Of a DNA stretch of 64,000 bases, positions 7,633-15,601 are shown one piece after another. The translations under genes and the position numbers were made by a program. Source of the DNA: Heterotrichella gracilis (Eukaryota > Sar > Xanthophyceae > Tribonematales > Xanthonemataceae); NCBI GenBank assembly GCA_032358255.1, contig JAULBX010000002.1, positions 62,001 to 126,000 of the forward strand, written 5' to 3'. A model generated the notes under the pieces. The model ran no database searches and had not been told where the DNA came from. It worked only from the letters and a program-made list of their open reading frames with translations. Position 1 is the stretch's first letter. Each line of letters starts with the position of its first letter.

Positions 7633-8541
7633 ATGAAAAAAATAATCTATATCCTTTTTATTTTATCAGGTTTAACAGGTTGCTCAACAGCACAAGATAA
7701 ATCTGAGGGCCAAGATCGGCTATCAAATATCAATTCAATTTTTGATAAAATGGAAGCCCAAGGTGTAGACACTAAGAAAGCGTTGCTTTATGGTTATTTC
7801 TTTTTTGATAAGGATAAAGTAAATCTTGAAAAACTTAAAGATGCTTTGGTTAAAGACAATTATAAATTAGTGGCGCTTGATATAACGGAAAATAAAGATT
7901 TTATGCTTCATGTTGAAAAAATAGAAATACATTCAAGAGCTTCGCTTTTAGAAAGAGAAAATAATCTTACCAAAATTGCTAAGAATTTTAACGTTGCTAC
8001 ATACGATGGGTGGGATGTTGGTAATGCCGATCCAACAAAGCCATTGATTTCAAATGATAGTTTTGATAAATCACTTAGCGGCAAAACAGATATAGAAATC
8101 TATAAAATAGCCAACCAGCTTTACGAGAGTGAAACAAATGACAAAGCAATAATAGCCTTTCAAAAGTGCATTGATCATAACTATAAAACAGATACAAGTT
8201 ATTATAAACAAGGCGTTAGCTATATCAGCTCTGGTCAGGAAAAAATAGGGCTCGAGAAATTAGAAGCAGCTTTTAAACTAAATCCAAACTATTACAAAGC
8301 TTGCTTTAACATTGCAGCCATGTGTTACGATAACGGTGAATACCAAAAAACAATTGAATACTACCAAAAAGCTGTAAAGCTGGAACCAAAAGATGATAAA
8401 GTTTATTACGGAATTGCAGCTGCACAATATGTCTTAGGACAATTTAAAGATGCAGAAGTTAATTGCAGGACCGCTTTGAAATATAATGCCAGTAACATAG
8501 ATGCAAAGGATCTTTTGGAAAGCTTGAAAGAAAAAAAGTAA
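7633..8541 (+). CDS. Lipoprotein: RraB-like domain fused to TPR repeats
   Basis: 302 residues. A lipoprotein leader ends with the lipobox LTGC (Cys16). Residues about 28-135 resemble the RraB / ribonuclease E inhibitor family: a D-x-L-x-K-DNYK-x-V half, then SRASLLERENNLTKIAKNFN and the signature YDGWDVG. Residues about 155-300 carry three or four TPR units (ANQLYESETNDKAIIAFQKC, YYKACFNIAAMCYDNGEYQK, VYYGIAAAQYVLGQFKDAEV). RraB proteins act in the cytoplasm on RNase E, whereas a lipoprotein should face the periplasm, so the fold has probably been re-used. Function unknown. Confidence 0.75.
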   Translation: MKKIIYILFILSGLTGCSTAQDKSEGQDRLSNINSIFDKMEAQGVDTKKALLYGYFFFDKDKVNLEKLKDALVKDNYKLVALDITENKDFMLHVEKIEIHSRASLLERENNLTKIAKNFNVATYDGWDVGNADPTKPLISNDSFDKSLSGKTDIEIYKIANQLYESETNDKAIIAFQKCIDHNYKTDTSYYKQGVSYISSGQEKIGLEKLEAAFKLNPNYYKACFNIAAMCYDNGEYQKTIEYYQKAVKLEPKDDKVYYGIAAAQYVLGQFKDAEVNCRTALKYNASNIDAKDLLESLKEKK

Positions 8542-8685
8542 AACAGATAACATTCTCACTTCGTATTTAGTAAACGTTTCTTTTTTTGAATAATAAAGCT
8601 ATGGTCAAACAATCAGTTAGCTTGAATTTGCAATCCATGCACAATTTCGCAAAACAGTCTTAATGGAAGTAGGCGCACAACTCGT

Positions 8686-8724
8686 CCCGAAGTTTCGGGA
8701 GATTATAACCCGATAGCTATCGGG
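8686..8724. repeat. Two adjacent perfect hairpins
   Basis: CCCGA-AGTT-TCGGG (8686-8699) and the uninterrupted 16-bp palindrome CCCGATAGCTATCGGG (8709-8724) lie between two convergent genes. Neither is followed by a T run, so they are poor Rho-independent terminators. The CCCGATAGCTATCGGG core is known as a recurrent intergenic sequence in Bacteroidota. Confidence 0.6.
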
Positions 8725-8747
8725 TCCGCGCGAACGGGGCAAAAAAT

Positions 8748-9437
8748 TTACTTTTTAATTTTCTCAGTCAATAATTCGTGAAATAAATCCCTTAACTCAT
8801 CCATTATTTTTAAAACCTTGGTAGATTCACGAGTTAGCTTTTTTCTCGTTTCATTATACAAATCCATTTTTTCATCATGAAGAGTTTGGGAAAACGTGCC
8901 TTTTAATTCTTCATCGTCAACTATATCTCCTAGCTTTTCACAGTAAACTTCCATTATTTCTTGAAAATCATACGTAGCATTCATAAGTCTCTCTAAAACA
9001 TCGTCTATATTATTATTCTTAATATAAAGTTCAAATTTGGAAACAGCGTTTTCGAATTTCAAATATGCTTCATCATTGTCCACATCAACTTTATCAATTC
9101 GTTTTAATGAAAAACCAAGTGAATCTAAAAAGCCATTAAATATAGTGTTATACCAATTGTTATAACTCTCATAAACTTCAACCACTGAGTTTTTTACATC
9201 ATTTGTAAAAGATATTTTAATTTGGTTTTCAAACTGTAATTCATGCTTTAATTTCTCGGTCTCTTTTATAAACTCAGTTTTTATGCTTTCTACTTTCTTA
9301 GTTATATCCTCAACATCTTGCTTTGTAGCGAGATTTTTACCCTTTTCCGTGAAATAGGATTTAAGAAAAGCCAAGTACAATCCAACAAGCAGTATTAAAA
9401 CCTGAATAGCAATAGATATTATTTGAAATAGACTCAT
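8748..9437 (-). CDS. Uncharacterised single-pass membrane protein with cytoplasmic coiled coil
   Basis: 229 residues. One membrane span at residues about 5-25 (IISIAIQVLILLVGLYLAFL) is followed by SYFTEKGKNLATKQDVEDIT, a juxtamembrane motif I recognise from many uncharacterised bacterial membrane proteins. The rest (50-229) is charged helix with coiled-coil character and no catalytic motif. It is the last of three tightly packed minus-strand genes (13 bp after the 4-TM gene). An anchored sensor or effector subunit is possible, but the sequence does not show a function. Confidence 0.7.
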   Translation of the reverse strand: MSLFQIISIAIQVLILLVGLYLAFLKSYFTEKGKNLATKQDVEDITKKVESIKTEFIKETEKLKHELQFENQIKISFTNDVKNSVVEVYESYNNWYNTIFNGFLDSLGFSLKRIDKVDVDNDEAYLKFENAVSKFELYIKNNNIDDVLERLMNATYDFQEIMEVYCEKLGDIVDDEELKGTFSQTLHDEKMDLYNETRKKLTRESTKVLKIMDELRDLFHELLTEKIKK

Positions 9438-9450
9438 TATTTGTTAATTT

Positions 9451-10098
9451 CTACTTTTGAATTTCTGGTTCTTTTTGTTGAAGTTCTTTTTCAAATTCAT
9501 TTCTCATGTACGAATGCATAGAAGTTACAGCATAAAGAACTAGCATAAGAAAATCTAACAAAAAATAAAGAATAAAACCATTATAAAATGTTTTGATGAA
9601 TGCCTTAATGCCACACCAAATTGTAATTAGGGTTGGTTTTACAAAATGATAATTTAAGACGCTGTCGCTAAAACGGCTGTTATTTTGCGCTACAATTCCT
9701 AACAAAACTATGCATAATAATGAAAGAACAATTGCGTATGAAGTTAAGGCAGTAAACTGTTTAAAAAAATTCTTTCTAGTTTTAAAATATCGCTTATCCT
9801 CTGCCGTTGCACGAGGTGGAAGAGTAATTTGTTTAAACTTATCAAATGCTGTTAATATTAAGGTTAAGAATAAACCTACAAATATTGAAAGAGTTGCTAA
9901 AATGTATGCTACAAAGTCTTTATCAAAGCCGTTTTTCATAAAAGGTGCTGCCGTAATTGATATTATTAATATCAACCATTGAATCTTTGTAAAATAAAAA
10001 CGAGGCTTGTATTCGGTCCCATTTATATAGGTGTATTGCCATTTATGCCCATCTTGCAATAAACGTTTAAAATATATTTTTGTGCTTTCGTCTTGCAT
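9451..10098 (-). CDS. Uncharacterised four-helix membrane protein
   Basis: 215 residues with four predicted spans: about 38-55, 61-85, 112-135 and 168-192. Charged, probably cytoplasmic segments lie at both ends and between TM2 and TM3 (FDKFKQITLPPRATAEDKRY). No family is recognised. The start codon directly follows the stop of the upstream gene with no gap, so the two are almost certainly translationally coupled. Small multi-span proteins beside a soluble protein of unknown fold occur in anti-phage modules, but no diagnostic motif is visible. Confidence 0.7.
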   Translation of the reverse strand: MQDESTKIYFKRLLQDGHKWQYTYINGTEYKPRFYFTKIQWLILIISITAAPFMKNGFDKDFVAYILATLSIFVGLFLTLILTAFDKFKQITLPPRATAEDKRYFKTRKNFFKQFTALTSYAIVLSLLCIVLLGIVAQNNSRFSDSVLNYHFVKPTLITIWCGIKAFIKTFYNGFILYFLLDFLMLVLYAVTSMHSYMRNEFEKELQQKEPEIQK

Positions 10099-11085
10099 CT
10101 ATTGAATATAAACATTTCCTTCGATTTCTTTTAGGACCTTGAAGCAAAAATCTTTTAAAGAGTCAAAATCAATTATTTTCACCCCTTTAAACTTAATCTT
10201 TTCTTCATCAAGATAAATTACTGGTTTAATGTCAAATGTTCTGGAAAGTTCGAATGAGGCAGATTTGTTAAGCTTTTCATTTTTTATTGAAGCTTTACCG
10301 TCACTAAAGTCGCCAAAGCTCTTTGTTGTTTTACCGATATCAATTTTTCCTTTACTAAATGTTTCTCTCCAAGTATCAAATCGACTTTTAGTAATCCCCT
10401 TTTTACTTTCAACTTTTACAGTTACAACAAAGTCTTCATCTTTTTCTCCTATTGTTCGTTCAGCGAGATGGCCTAATAACATGGTAGTTTTAAAGCTGAA
10501 AGATTTTACTACGCTCTTTTTCTGAAACTCATCGATAATAGAAGGTGGTATATACTTCTCTGCTTCCGCTGTTTTGTATCCTCTGGCAGCATTTTCAAAG
10601 AATTTTTTTATGAAAGAAACAAAAAAAGTCGTTATCGAATCGGATGAATAACTTTGAACCATTAGAATTCCTATATCCGAATCCAGCGGTACATGCAAAA
10701 AGAAATAAAATTTCTTAGTAAGTACGTCCTCTTTTTTTAATTTTTCCTTTATTTTCTTATTATCAACATGAGACTTATTCCATTCCTCACCCCAACGCCC
10801 ACCATCAATGGTTCCTTCTATTACATACTCTTTAGTGTGATGCCTAATTGCTTGAATTCCCTCTTCTGTGTCATTTTGTTGACCAGTAAAAGCTTTCCCT
10901 TGCTTATTCTTGTGATATTTTTCATTATCAATTTCTTTAATTAGTGCTCCCAGTAAATTCAGAAACACAGAAGTTTCAGATTCACTGACATCCGCAGCAG
11001 TTTTAACAAACCTCTTATAGAATGAAGGGTTTTTTTCTGCTTGTAAGTGTATTTTAAAGACACTTAATTTTGGTTCATTTGCCAT
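10099..11085 (-). CDS. Uncharacterised soluble protein, first gene of the three-gene cluster
   Basis: 328 residues, no signal peptide or membrane span, mixed alpha/beta. The middle segment KKFYFFLHVPLDSDIGILMVQSYSSDSITTFF looks like the core of a compact domain. Visible features are a WGEEWNKSHVD segment and a Lys-rich C-terminal half (KVESKKGITKSRFDTWRETF). I do not recognise the family and see no nuclease, NTPase, nucleotidyltransferase or reverse-transcriptase motif. It opens the cluster and is probably expressed from the AT-rich region 11086-11160. Confidence 0.7.
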   Translation of the reverse strand: MANEPKLSVFKIHLQAEKNPSFYKRFVKTAADVSESETSVFLNLLGALIKEIDNEKYHKNKQGKAFTGQQNDTEEGIQAIRHHTKEYVIEGTIDGGRWGEEWNKSHVDNKKIKEKLKKEDVLTKKFYFFLHVPLDSDIGILMVQSYSSDSITTFFVSFIKKFFENAARGYKTAEAEKYIPPSIIDEFQKKSVVKSFSFKTTMLLGHLAERTIGEKDEDFVVTVKVESKKGITKSRFDTWRETFSKGKIDIGKTTKSFGDFSDGKASIKNEKLNKSASFELSRTFDIKPVIYLDEEKIKFKGVKIIDFDSLKDFCFKVLKEIEGNVYIQ

Positions 11086-11345
11086 TTACTTTATTTCAAT
11101 AATATTAAAAATTATAAAAAGGTATATACTTGTTTATAAATTTAAACAATAAAAAACTGTTAGACACCTACTGCTGGCTGTAGGTGTTTTTCCCTAAAAT
11201 AAACCGCCAATTCGCCCGGCTTCTCAATAACAGAGGCATTTCCCGCCAATTTACCCTTGCTTAGGCATTTAACACCCTTCTCTTCCTTTCTATATTCCCC
11301 ACTGGCATAAGAATTGCGTCATAGATAGTATTAAAACCTATTATC
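11086..11345. other. Gene-free stretch between the accessory cluster and a lipoprotein gene
   Basis: The left half is very AT-rich (start region of the minus-strand cluster). It contains the hairpin at 11164-11191 and is otherwise without recognisable elements. Confidence 0.5.
11164..11191 (+). terminator. Orphan intrinsic terminator
   Basis: Perfect 8-bp stem ACACCTAC (11164-11171) / GTAGGTGT (11180-11187) with an 8-nt loop, followed by TTTT(T) on the plus strand. No plus-strand gene precedes it; the neighbouring cluster reads the other way. It could end a short plus-strand RNA starting near 11100, or be a relic. Confidence 0.5.
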
Positions 11346-11795
11346 GTGATAAAAACACTTATTAAACTAACATTTGTAGTAGCCATAGCGGCCCTTAGCT
11401 TTGTGGCCTGTAGAAAAGATGCCGCAGCTTCGCCCACGGTTGTTGCAGCCAATAATTCCAGCATCAATCATAACATTACCCAGGGCGCCTGGAAGGTAAC
11501 CGAGTTTACAGAAGATAATACCAATAAAACAGATCATTATTCTGGTTACGAGTTTCGCTTTAATACAAACAGCACAGTAGATGCTTTTAGTTTAACCAAC
11601 ATCATTAGCGGTACCTGGAATACCAAAACAGACAGCGGTTATTTAAAAATGGATGTTACATTTAGTAACAGCACTTTTTTTAAAGAGTTAAATGAAGACT
11701 GGCAGGTTATTACACAAACTGCCACTAAAATAAAATTACTGGATGTGAGTGGTAATGATGGTAAAGCAAGTTATCTTACGTTTGAGAGATTATAG
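11346..11795 (+). CDS. Small lipocalin-like lipoprotein
   Basis: 149 residues. The signal peptide ends in a lipobox-like FVAC (Cys22). After a Ser/Ala linker the body reads ITQGAWKVTEFTEDNTNKTD...YEFRFNTNSTVDAF...GTWNTKTDSGYLKMDV, the W-x-V and strand pattern of Bacteroidota lipocalin-like/DUF5004-type lipoproteins. It probably sits on the outer or inner membrane facing the periplasm. Ligand unknown. A related protein is at 24810-25271. Confidence 0.7.
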   Translation: MIKTLIKLTFVVAIAALSFVACRKDAAASPTVVAANNSSINHNITQGAWKVTEFTEDNTNKTDHYSGYEFRFNTNSTVDAFSLTNIISGTWNTKTDSGYLKMDVTFSNSTFFKELNEDWQVITQTATKIKLLDVSGNDGKASYLTFERL

Positions 11796-11835
11796 AACGC
11801 AGGTTTTGTGATTTAGCAAAACAGAGCTCAGCATC

Positions 11836-11894
11836 TATCCTCCTCCGCCTTTTCGGAACTCCATTTTGCTTCGCAAAACCTCCAAAGGAGGATA
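11836..11894. repeat. 59-bp palindromic repeat sharing a core with the 1.4 and 4.4 kb elements
   Basis: Ends TATCCTCCT / AGGAGGATA are inverted. The centre GGAACTCCATTTTGCTTCGC matches GAACTTCCATTTTGCTCCGC of the 1402 copy. The outer arms differ in sequence from the other copies, but the inner TTTTGC..GCAAAA hairpin is the same. Confidence 0.65.
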
Positions 11895-11963
11895 CTGTAT
11901 GCCAAAAGATCATTGTAACCAATTTGCGTTATCAGCGTTTAATCATTATTTGCGTTCAATTTT

Positions 11964-12221
11964 TCACGCAGCAACGCTCACCAAAATAGTTCGTTTTTCA
12001 ATAGCATGTAAATTCTTTTTATTGATCTTGTAGCCTCTTATAAAAGGTACGCAATCAATTATCTTTTCATTCTGTTTTGCAACCTCAATAAAAAAACCGT
12101 TTAAATAATAAACGTAAATTATTTTTTCATTGTCTATATAATCTTCTAAAAAAAGCGCATCGTTATTTACTACTACTTCTTTTTCCCCTTTGCTTAATTT
12201 TGCGTAATCGTATATGGTCAT
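11964..12221 (-). CDS. Small hypothetical protein
   Basis: 85 residues, MTIYDYAKLSKGEKEVVVNN.... It has the pattern of a short beta-sheet protein (IIYVYYLNGFFIEVAKQNEK) and no signal peptide. The codon pattern resembles neighbouring genes and it lies alone between a plus-strand lipoprotein gene and a plus-strand operon. Family not recognised. Confidence 0.55.
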   Translation of the reverse strand: MTIYDYAKLSKGEKEVVVNNDALFLEDYIDNEKIIYVYYLNGFFIEVAKQNEKIIDCVPFIRGYKINKKNLHAIEKRTILVSVAA

Positions 12222-12448
12222 GGTTTCATGTTTTGTTGATACAAATTTCGGAGTTGATTAGCCCGCTTACCAGCTAATTGGCCAACTATTACTACACATG
12301 TAAGATTTCTTATATTTTTGAACTATCCCAAATTGTTAAATTTATCCCATCTCAAAAAATTAATAGATTATTCCCCATCTTTTACCTTCAATTTATATTT
12401 GCTTTAAGCTGTCTAAATACTTAATTTTAGGTAACAACAAAAAATTGT

Positions 12449-12841
12449 ATGGATCAACCAAAAGACCAAAATGTTACTGAAACCGAATTATTTTGGCTTT
12501 GGATGAATGAAGAAGGCGTTCTATGTAGCAAGTATAAAAAGAACGTTACTGTTACGCATACCGCGTTAAAAGAAACCTATGCTGCAATTCACAAGATGAT
12601 AGGAAATAAAAAAGTTTGTAATTTGATAGATATTAGTAATCGCACCGACAGCAGTAAAGAAATAAGAGACTATGCGCTGGAAGAAAATTCAAAATTTATA
12701 ATTGCCCAGGCCATTATTTCAGATTCGAAACTAACTACCTTTATTGCCGATCTGTTTATTACACTTAAAAAAACACCCTTTCCTATTCAAATGTTCACCA
12801 ACGAACAAGAGGCAAAAGAATGGTTAAAAAAATATTTGTAA
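12449..12841 (+). CDS. STAS/SpoIIAA-like protein, paralogue of the 40477 gene
   Basis: 130 residues. The order WMNEEGVLCSKYKK, then a helix, then KKVCNLIDISNRTDSSKEIR, then IIAQAIISDSKLTTFIADLF, then MFTNEQEAKEWLKKYL follows the SpoIIAA/STAS-like alternating strand and helix layout. The same blocks recur in the 132-residue protein at 40477, which sits at the head of a histidine-kinase operon. Function is probably as a small protein-interaction module in signalling (inference). It lies 16 bp before the DUF1801 gene. Confidence 0.7.
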   Translation: MDQPKDQNVTETELFWLWMNEEGVLCSKYKKNVTVTHTALKETYAAIHKMIGNKKVCNLIDISNRTDSSKEIRDYALEENSKFIIAQAIISDSKLTTFIADLFITLKKTPFPIQMFTNEQEAKEWLKKYL

Positions 12842-12857
12842 TTATCTAATAAAAACT

Positions 12858-13256
12858 ATGAAAAACGATCAGTTCACTTCCGTAGAGCAATACATTGCAG
12901 CACAACCCGAAAAAGCAAGAGAGATATTAGAACGCATGCGCGTGTGCATCTTAAAAGCAGCACCCAAAGGCGAAGAAGTAATAAGTTACCAAATGCCGGC
13001 CGTAAAATTTCACGGCATGCTAATTTGGTACGCGGTGTTTAAGAACCACTACTCTATCTTCCCAAAAACAAAAGCGATTGTTGCTTTTAAAGATAAATTA
13101 GAAGGGCTTGAAGTTTCTAAAGGCACCATCAAATTTCCGATCGATAAAAAAGTGCCGGTTAAACTAATAACCGATATTGTTAAGTTTAGAATAAAAGAAA
13201 ATTTAGCAGACGAAGCGGCGAAAACAAAAAAGAAAGCAAAAGCAAAGAAGAAATAA
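12858..13256 (+). CDS. DUF1801 / YdhG-like protein
   Basis: 132 residues with the DUF1801 hallmarks: SVEQYIAAQPEKAREILERM, EEVISYQMPAVKFHGMLIWYAVFKNHYSIFPK, and a Lys-rich tail. Bacillus YdhG-type members have been proposed as frataxin-like iron chaperones; the role here is not shown. The TAA stop overlaps the next ATG by one base (TAATG), so translation is coupled with the DoxX-like gene. Confidence 0.85.
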   Translation: MKNDQFTSVEQYIAAQPEKAREILERMRVCILKAAPKGEEVISYQMPAVKFHGMLIWYAVFKNHYSIFPKTKAIVAFKDKLEGLEVSKGTIKFPIDKKVPVKLITDIVKFRIKENLADEAAKTKKKAKAKKK

Positions 13257-13645
13257 TGCAGGGCAAAACCGTTGTAAACAAATTATTAACCTATGCCATT
13301 GCTTTGGTTTGGTTGTTAAACGGTTTATTTTGTAAGCTCTTGAATTTTGTACCGCGGCACCAGCAAATTGTTGGCCGCATTTTGGGCGACGACTATTCGT
13401 TTATACTCATAAAACTTATTGGCGCATTGGAAGTATTAATGGTTGTTTGGATCTTAAGCGGCATTAAACCCAGGTTATGCGCTTTAATGCAAATACTTAT
13501 TATTGGCACCATGAATGTTATTGAAATTACATTAGCGCCCGACCTGTTGTTATATGGCAGGGCAAATATATTTCCGGCGCTGCTTTTAATGAGCGTTATT
13601 TTTGTGAATGAATTTTTTCTTCGCAGCAAAGTCGCTAACACATAA
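13256..13645 (+). CDS. DoxX-like small membrane protein
   Basis: 129 residues with four hydrophobic spans and the DoxX-like layout: an N-terminal AIALVWLLNGLFCKLL, then GALEVLMVVWILSG and a C-terminal LLLMSVIFVNEF. It is an inner-membrane protein of unknown activity. It is coupled to the DUF1801 gene through a one-base overlap and followed after 21 bp by the DUF2071 gene. This set of neighbours is seen in other Bacteroidota. Confidence 0.75.
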   Translation: MQGKTVVNKLLTYAIALVWLLNGLFCKLLNFVPRHQQIVGRILGDDYSFILIKLIGALEVLMVVWILSGIKPRLCALMQILIIGTMNVIEITLAPDLLLYGRANIFPALLLMSVIFVNEFFLRSKVANT

Positions 13646-13666
13646 TTGTGTACCTTAGAATGCAAT

Positions 13667-14404
13667 ATGTTATCCCTAAAAGATCATCCCTTTGCCGTAG
13701 AAACTTTTTTTGAAAGTTCGCTGGTATTAACGTATGCCGTGCCAAAGGAAGAATTAAAACATTTAATTCCCGAATGTTTAGAGCTGGATACCTTTAACGA
13801 TACCTGGGCCTTTGTGGCAGTGGCCATGGTGCAAACAAAAGACCTGCGACCAAAAGGTTTTCCAAAATTTATGGGTAACGATTTTTTTCTGACGGGCTAC
13901 CGCATTTTTGTAAGGTATACCGATCTGCGTGGTAAACGTTTGCGCGGTTTGTATATTATTAAGTCAGAGACCAACAAAAACAAAATGTCTTTTTTTGGAA
14001 ATATGTTTACGCACTACAATTATACAACTACGGATATTACACTTACAAAAAAAGAAAATATAACGCGTATTGTTTCAAAACGATCGGCGTTAGATGTAGA
14101 AGTAAATGCCGAAAAAGAAGAAGTAGCCTTGCCACAGCATTCGCCCTTTAATGATTGGAAAGAAGCGCGCCGATTTGCCGGTCCGCTGCCGTTTACGTTT
14201 ACGTATAATAAAGCTACCAAAGAAGTATTGATCATTGAAGGTGTGCGCGAGAACTGGACGCCGCGAGCTGTAGAAGTTTTAAAACAGGAAGTAGGATTTT
14301 TAAAACAAAAGAATTTTAAAGGACTGGTTTTAGCAAATGCTTTTATAATTGAGAATATACCTTACTACTGGAAAAAAGGAAAAATAGAAAAATGGAAGGG
14401 ATAA
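13667..14404 (+). CDS. DUF2071 / YqjF-like protein
   Basis: 245 residues from the ATG at 13667 (MLSLKDHPFAVETFF). A TTG at 13646 is possible but adds seven unconserved residues. The sequence fits the acetoacetate-decarboxylase-like DUF2071 fold: VPKEELKHLIPECLELDTF, WAFVAVAMVQTKDLRPKGFP, and YRIFVRYTDLRGKRLRGLYI. Enzymatic activity is unknown. It overlaps the methyltransferase gene by 13 bp, so the two are surely co-translated. Confidence 0.8.
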   Translation: MLSLKDHPFAVETFFESSLVLTYAVPKEELKHLIPECLELDTFNDTWAFVAVAMVQTKDLRPKGFPKFMGNDFFLTGYRIFVRYTDLRGKRLRGLYIIKSETNKNKMSFFGNMFTHYNYTTTDITLTKKENITRIVSKRSALDVEVNAEKEEVALPQHSPFNDWKEARRFAGPLPFTFTYNKATKEVLIIEGVRENWTPRAVEVLKQEVGFLKQKNFKGLVLANAFIIENIPYYWKKGKIEKWKG

Positions 14405-15150
14405 AAAGAACAACATTTCAGGGTGTAGTAAATATTGTAAGGTTCAACTGGCAATTTTATGTGATCGCTATTGTTACCATTGCGGGTTTACACTATGGCA
14501 AACAATTTTTACCGGTATCAGTTCAATTTTTTGCAGACATTTTTTTATTCTTAAGTGTCTTAGCCATTTTGATCTCGCTGGCAGTATCGTTGTACATTTA
14601 CGATCTCTCTAATTTGTATACCTTAGATTGGCTGACGAGTTCTTCGCCAAAAAAAATAGCAAATATTAATGCAGGCTTTGATGAGACCAGCGCGTTGCTC
14701 GCACAAAAATTTCCGGGTGCTACTCTGCAGGTATTTGATTTTTACGATCCGGCAAAACACACTGAAGTCTCTATTGAGCGGGCGCGTAAAGCCTACCCGC
14801 CCTACCCCGGCACAAAAACAATAAGTACCAATGCTGTTCCGTTGACAGAAAATTCTACCGACATTATTTTTTTAATTTTAGCAGCACACGAAATTAGAAA
14901 TGAAGAAGAACGTATTTTGTTCTTTGAACAATTAAAAAAAGCCCTCAGCCCAACCGGACAAATTATTGTGGTAGAGCATCAGCGCGACTTCGTTAATTTT
15001 ATGGCTTACAACTTTGGTTTTTTTCATTTCCATTCAACAGCCGCATGGAAAAAGACCTTTAAAACGTCCGGTTTAACTTTAGAAAAAGAATTTAAAATAA
15101 CACCTTTTATTTCTACTTTCGTACTATCTAAAAATGGAATTACATCTTAG
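14392..15150 (+). CDS. Membrane-anchored class I SAM-dependent methyltransferase-like protein
   Basis: 252 residues. Two spans (about 20-40 and 43-70) precede a Rossmann-like methyltransferase domain. Motif I is degenerate (KIANINAGFDETSALL in place of a Gly-rich ExGxGxG), the acidic loop is LQVFDFYDP, and the post-motif segment is LTENSTDIIFLILAAHEIRNEEERI followed by GQIIVVEHQRDF. The weak Gly motif leaves open whether SAM is bound. It overlaps both neighbours (13 and 17 bp), which marks it as part of one tightly coupled operon. Confidence 0.75.
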   Translation: MEGIKRTTFQGVVNIVRFNWQFYVIAIVTIAGLHYGKQFLPVSVQFFADIFLFLSVLAILISLAVSLYIYDLSNLYTLDWLTSSSPKKIANINAGFDETSALLAQKFPGATLQVFDFYDPAKHTEVSIERARKAYPPYPGTKTISTNAVPLTENSTDIIFLILAAHEIRNEEERILFFEQLKKALSPTGQIIVVEHQRDFVNFMAYNFGFFHFHSTAAWKKTFKTSGLTLEKEFKITPFISTFVLSKNGITS

Positions 15151-15538
15151 CATCGTTGGTTATTTATGTATTGCGCTTTCGTTTGTGCACATCATTTTTC
15201 CAAAATATTTTAAATGGAAAAAAGAAATGCCCTTAATAAGTTTGGTTAACCGCCAGTTAATGTACGTGCACACTTTTTTTATTGCTTTTGTTGTTTTATT
15301 AATGGGCTTGCTTTGCGTTTGCTGCACCAACGATCTTTTAACCACCAAATTAGGCAGCCACGTGATCTTCGGTTTATTTTTATTCTGGTTCGCACGTTTA
15401 TTGTTTCAGTTCTTTGTGTACTCACCTAAATTATGGAAAGGCAAAGGATTTGAAACAGTGGTGCATATTGTCTTCTCTTTAATTTGGATCTATTTTACAG
15501 CCGTTTTTTCTGTAATTTATTTTGGCGACCTGATATAA
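15134..15538 (+). CDS. Small four-span membrane protein
   Basis: 134 residues with four predicted spans (about 5-22, 45-62, 76-96, 108-130) and a Cys-rich patch (GLLCVCCTN) after the second. The family is unrecognised. It starts 17 bp inside the methyltransferase gene and is the last gene of the run that begins at 12449 or 12858. Confidence 0.7.
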   Translation: MELHLSIVGYLCIALSFVHIIFPKYFKWKKEMPLISLVNRQLMYVHTFFIAFVVLLMGLLCVCCTNDLLTTKLGSHVIFGLFLFWFARLLFQFFVYSPKLWKGKGFETVVHIVFSLIWIYFTAVFSVIYFGDLI

Positions 15539-15541
15539 CCC

Positions 15542-15573
15542 TTTGTCTTTTTCAGCGAAAAAATGTATATTTA
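15542..15573 (+). promoter_or_regulatory. Promoter for the T9SS beta-helix gene
   Basis: TTTG (15542-15545), 20-bp spacer, TATATTTA (15566-15573). It overlaps the in-frame ATG at 15563 and so supports the ATG at 15602 as the real start. Confidence 0.5.
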
Positions 15574-15601
15574 TATATACCATTTTTTAAAACCAATTTC
15601 C

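Noticed and set aside
8748-11085. Known defence type (CBASS, retron, Zorya, Thoeris)
   Set aside because: No nucleotidyltransferase, reverse transcriptase, TIR, MotAB-like or helicase motif is present in the three proteins.
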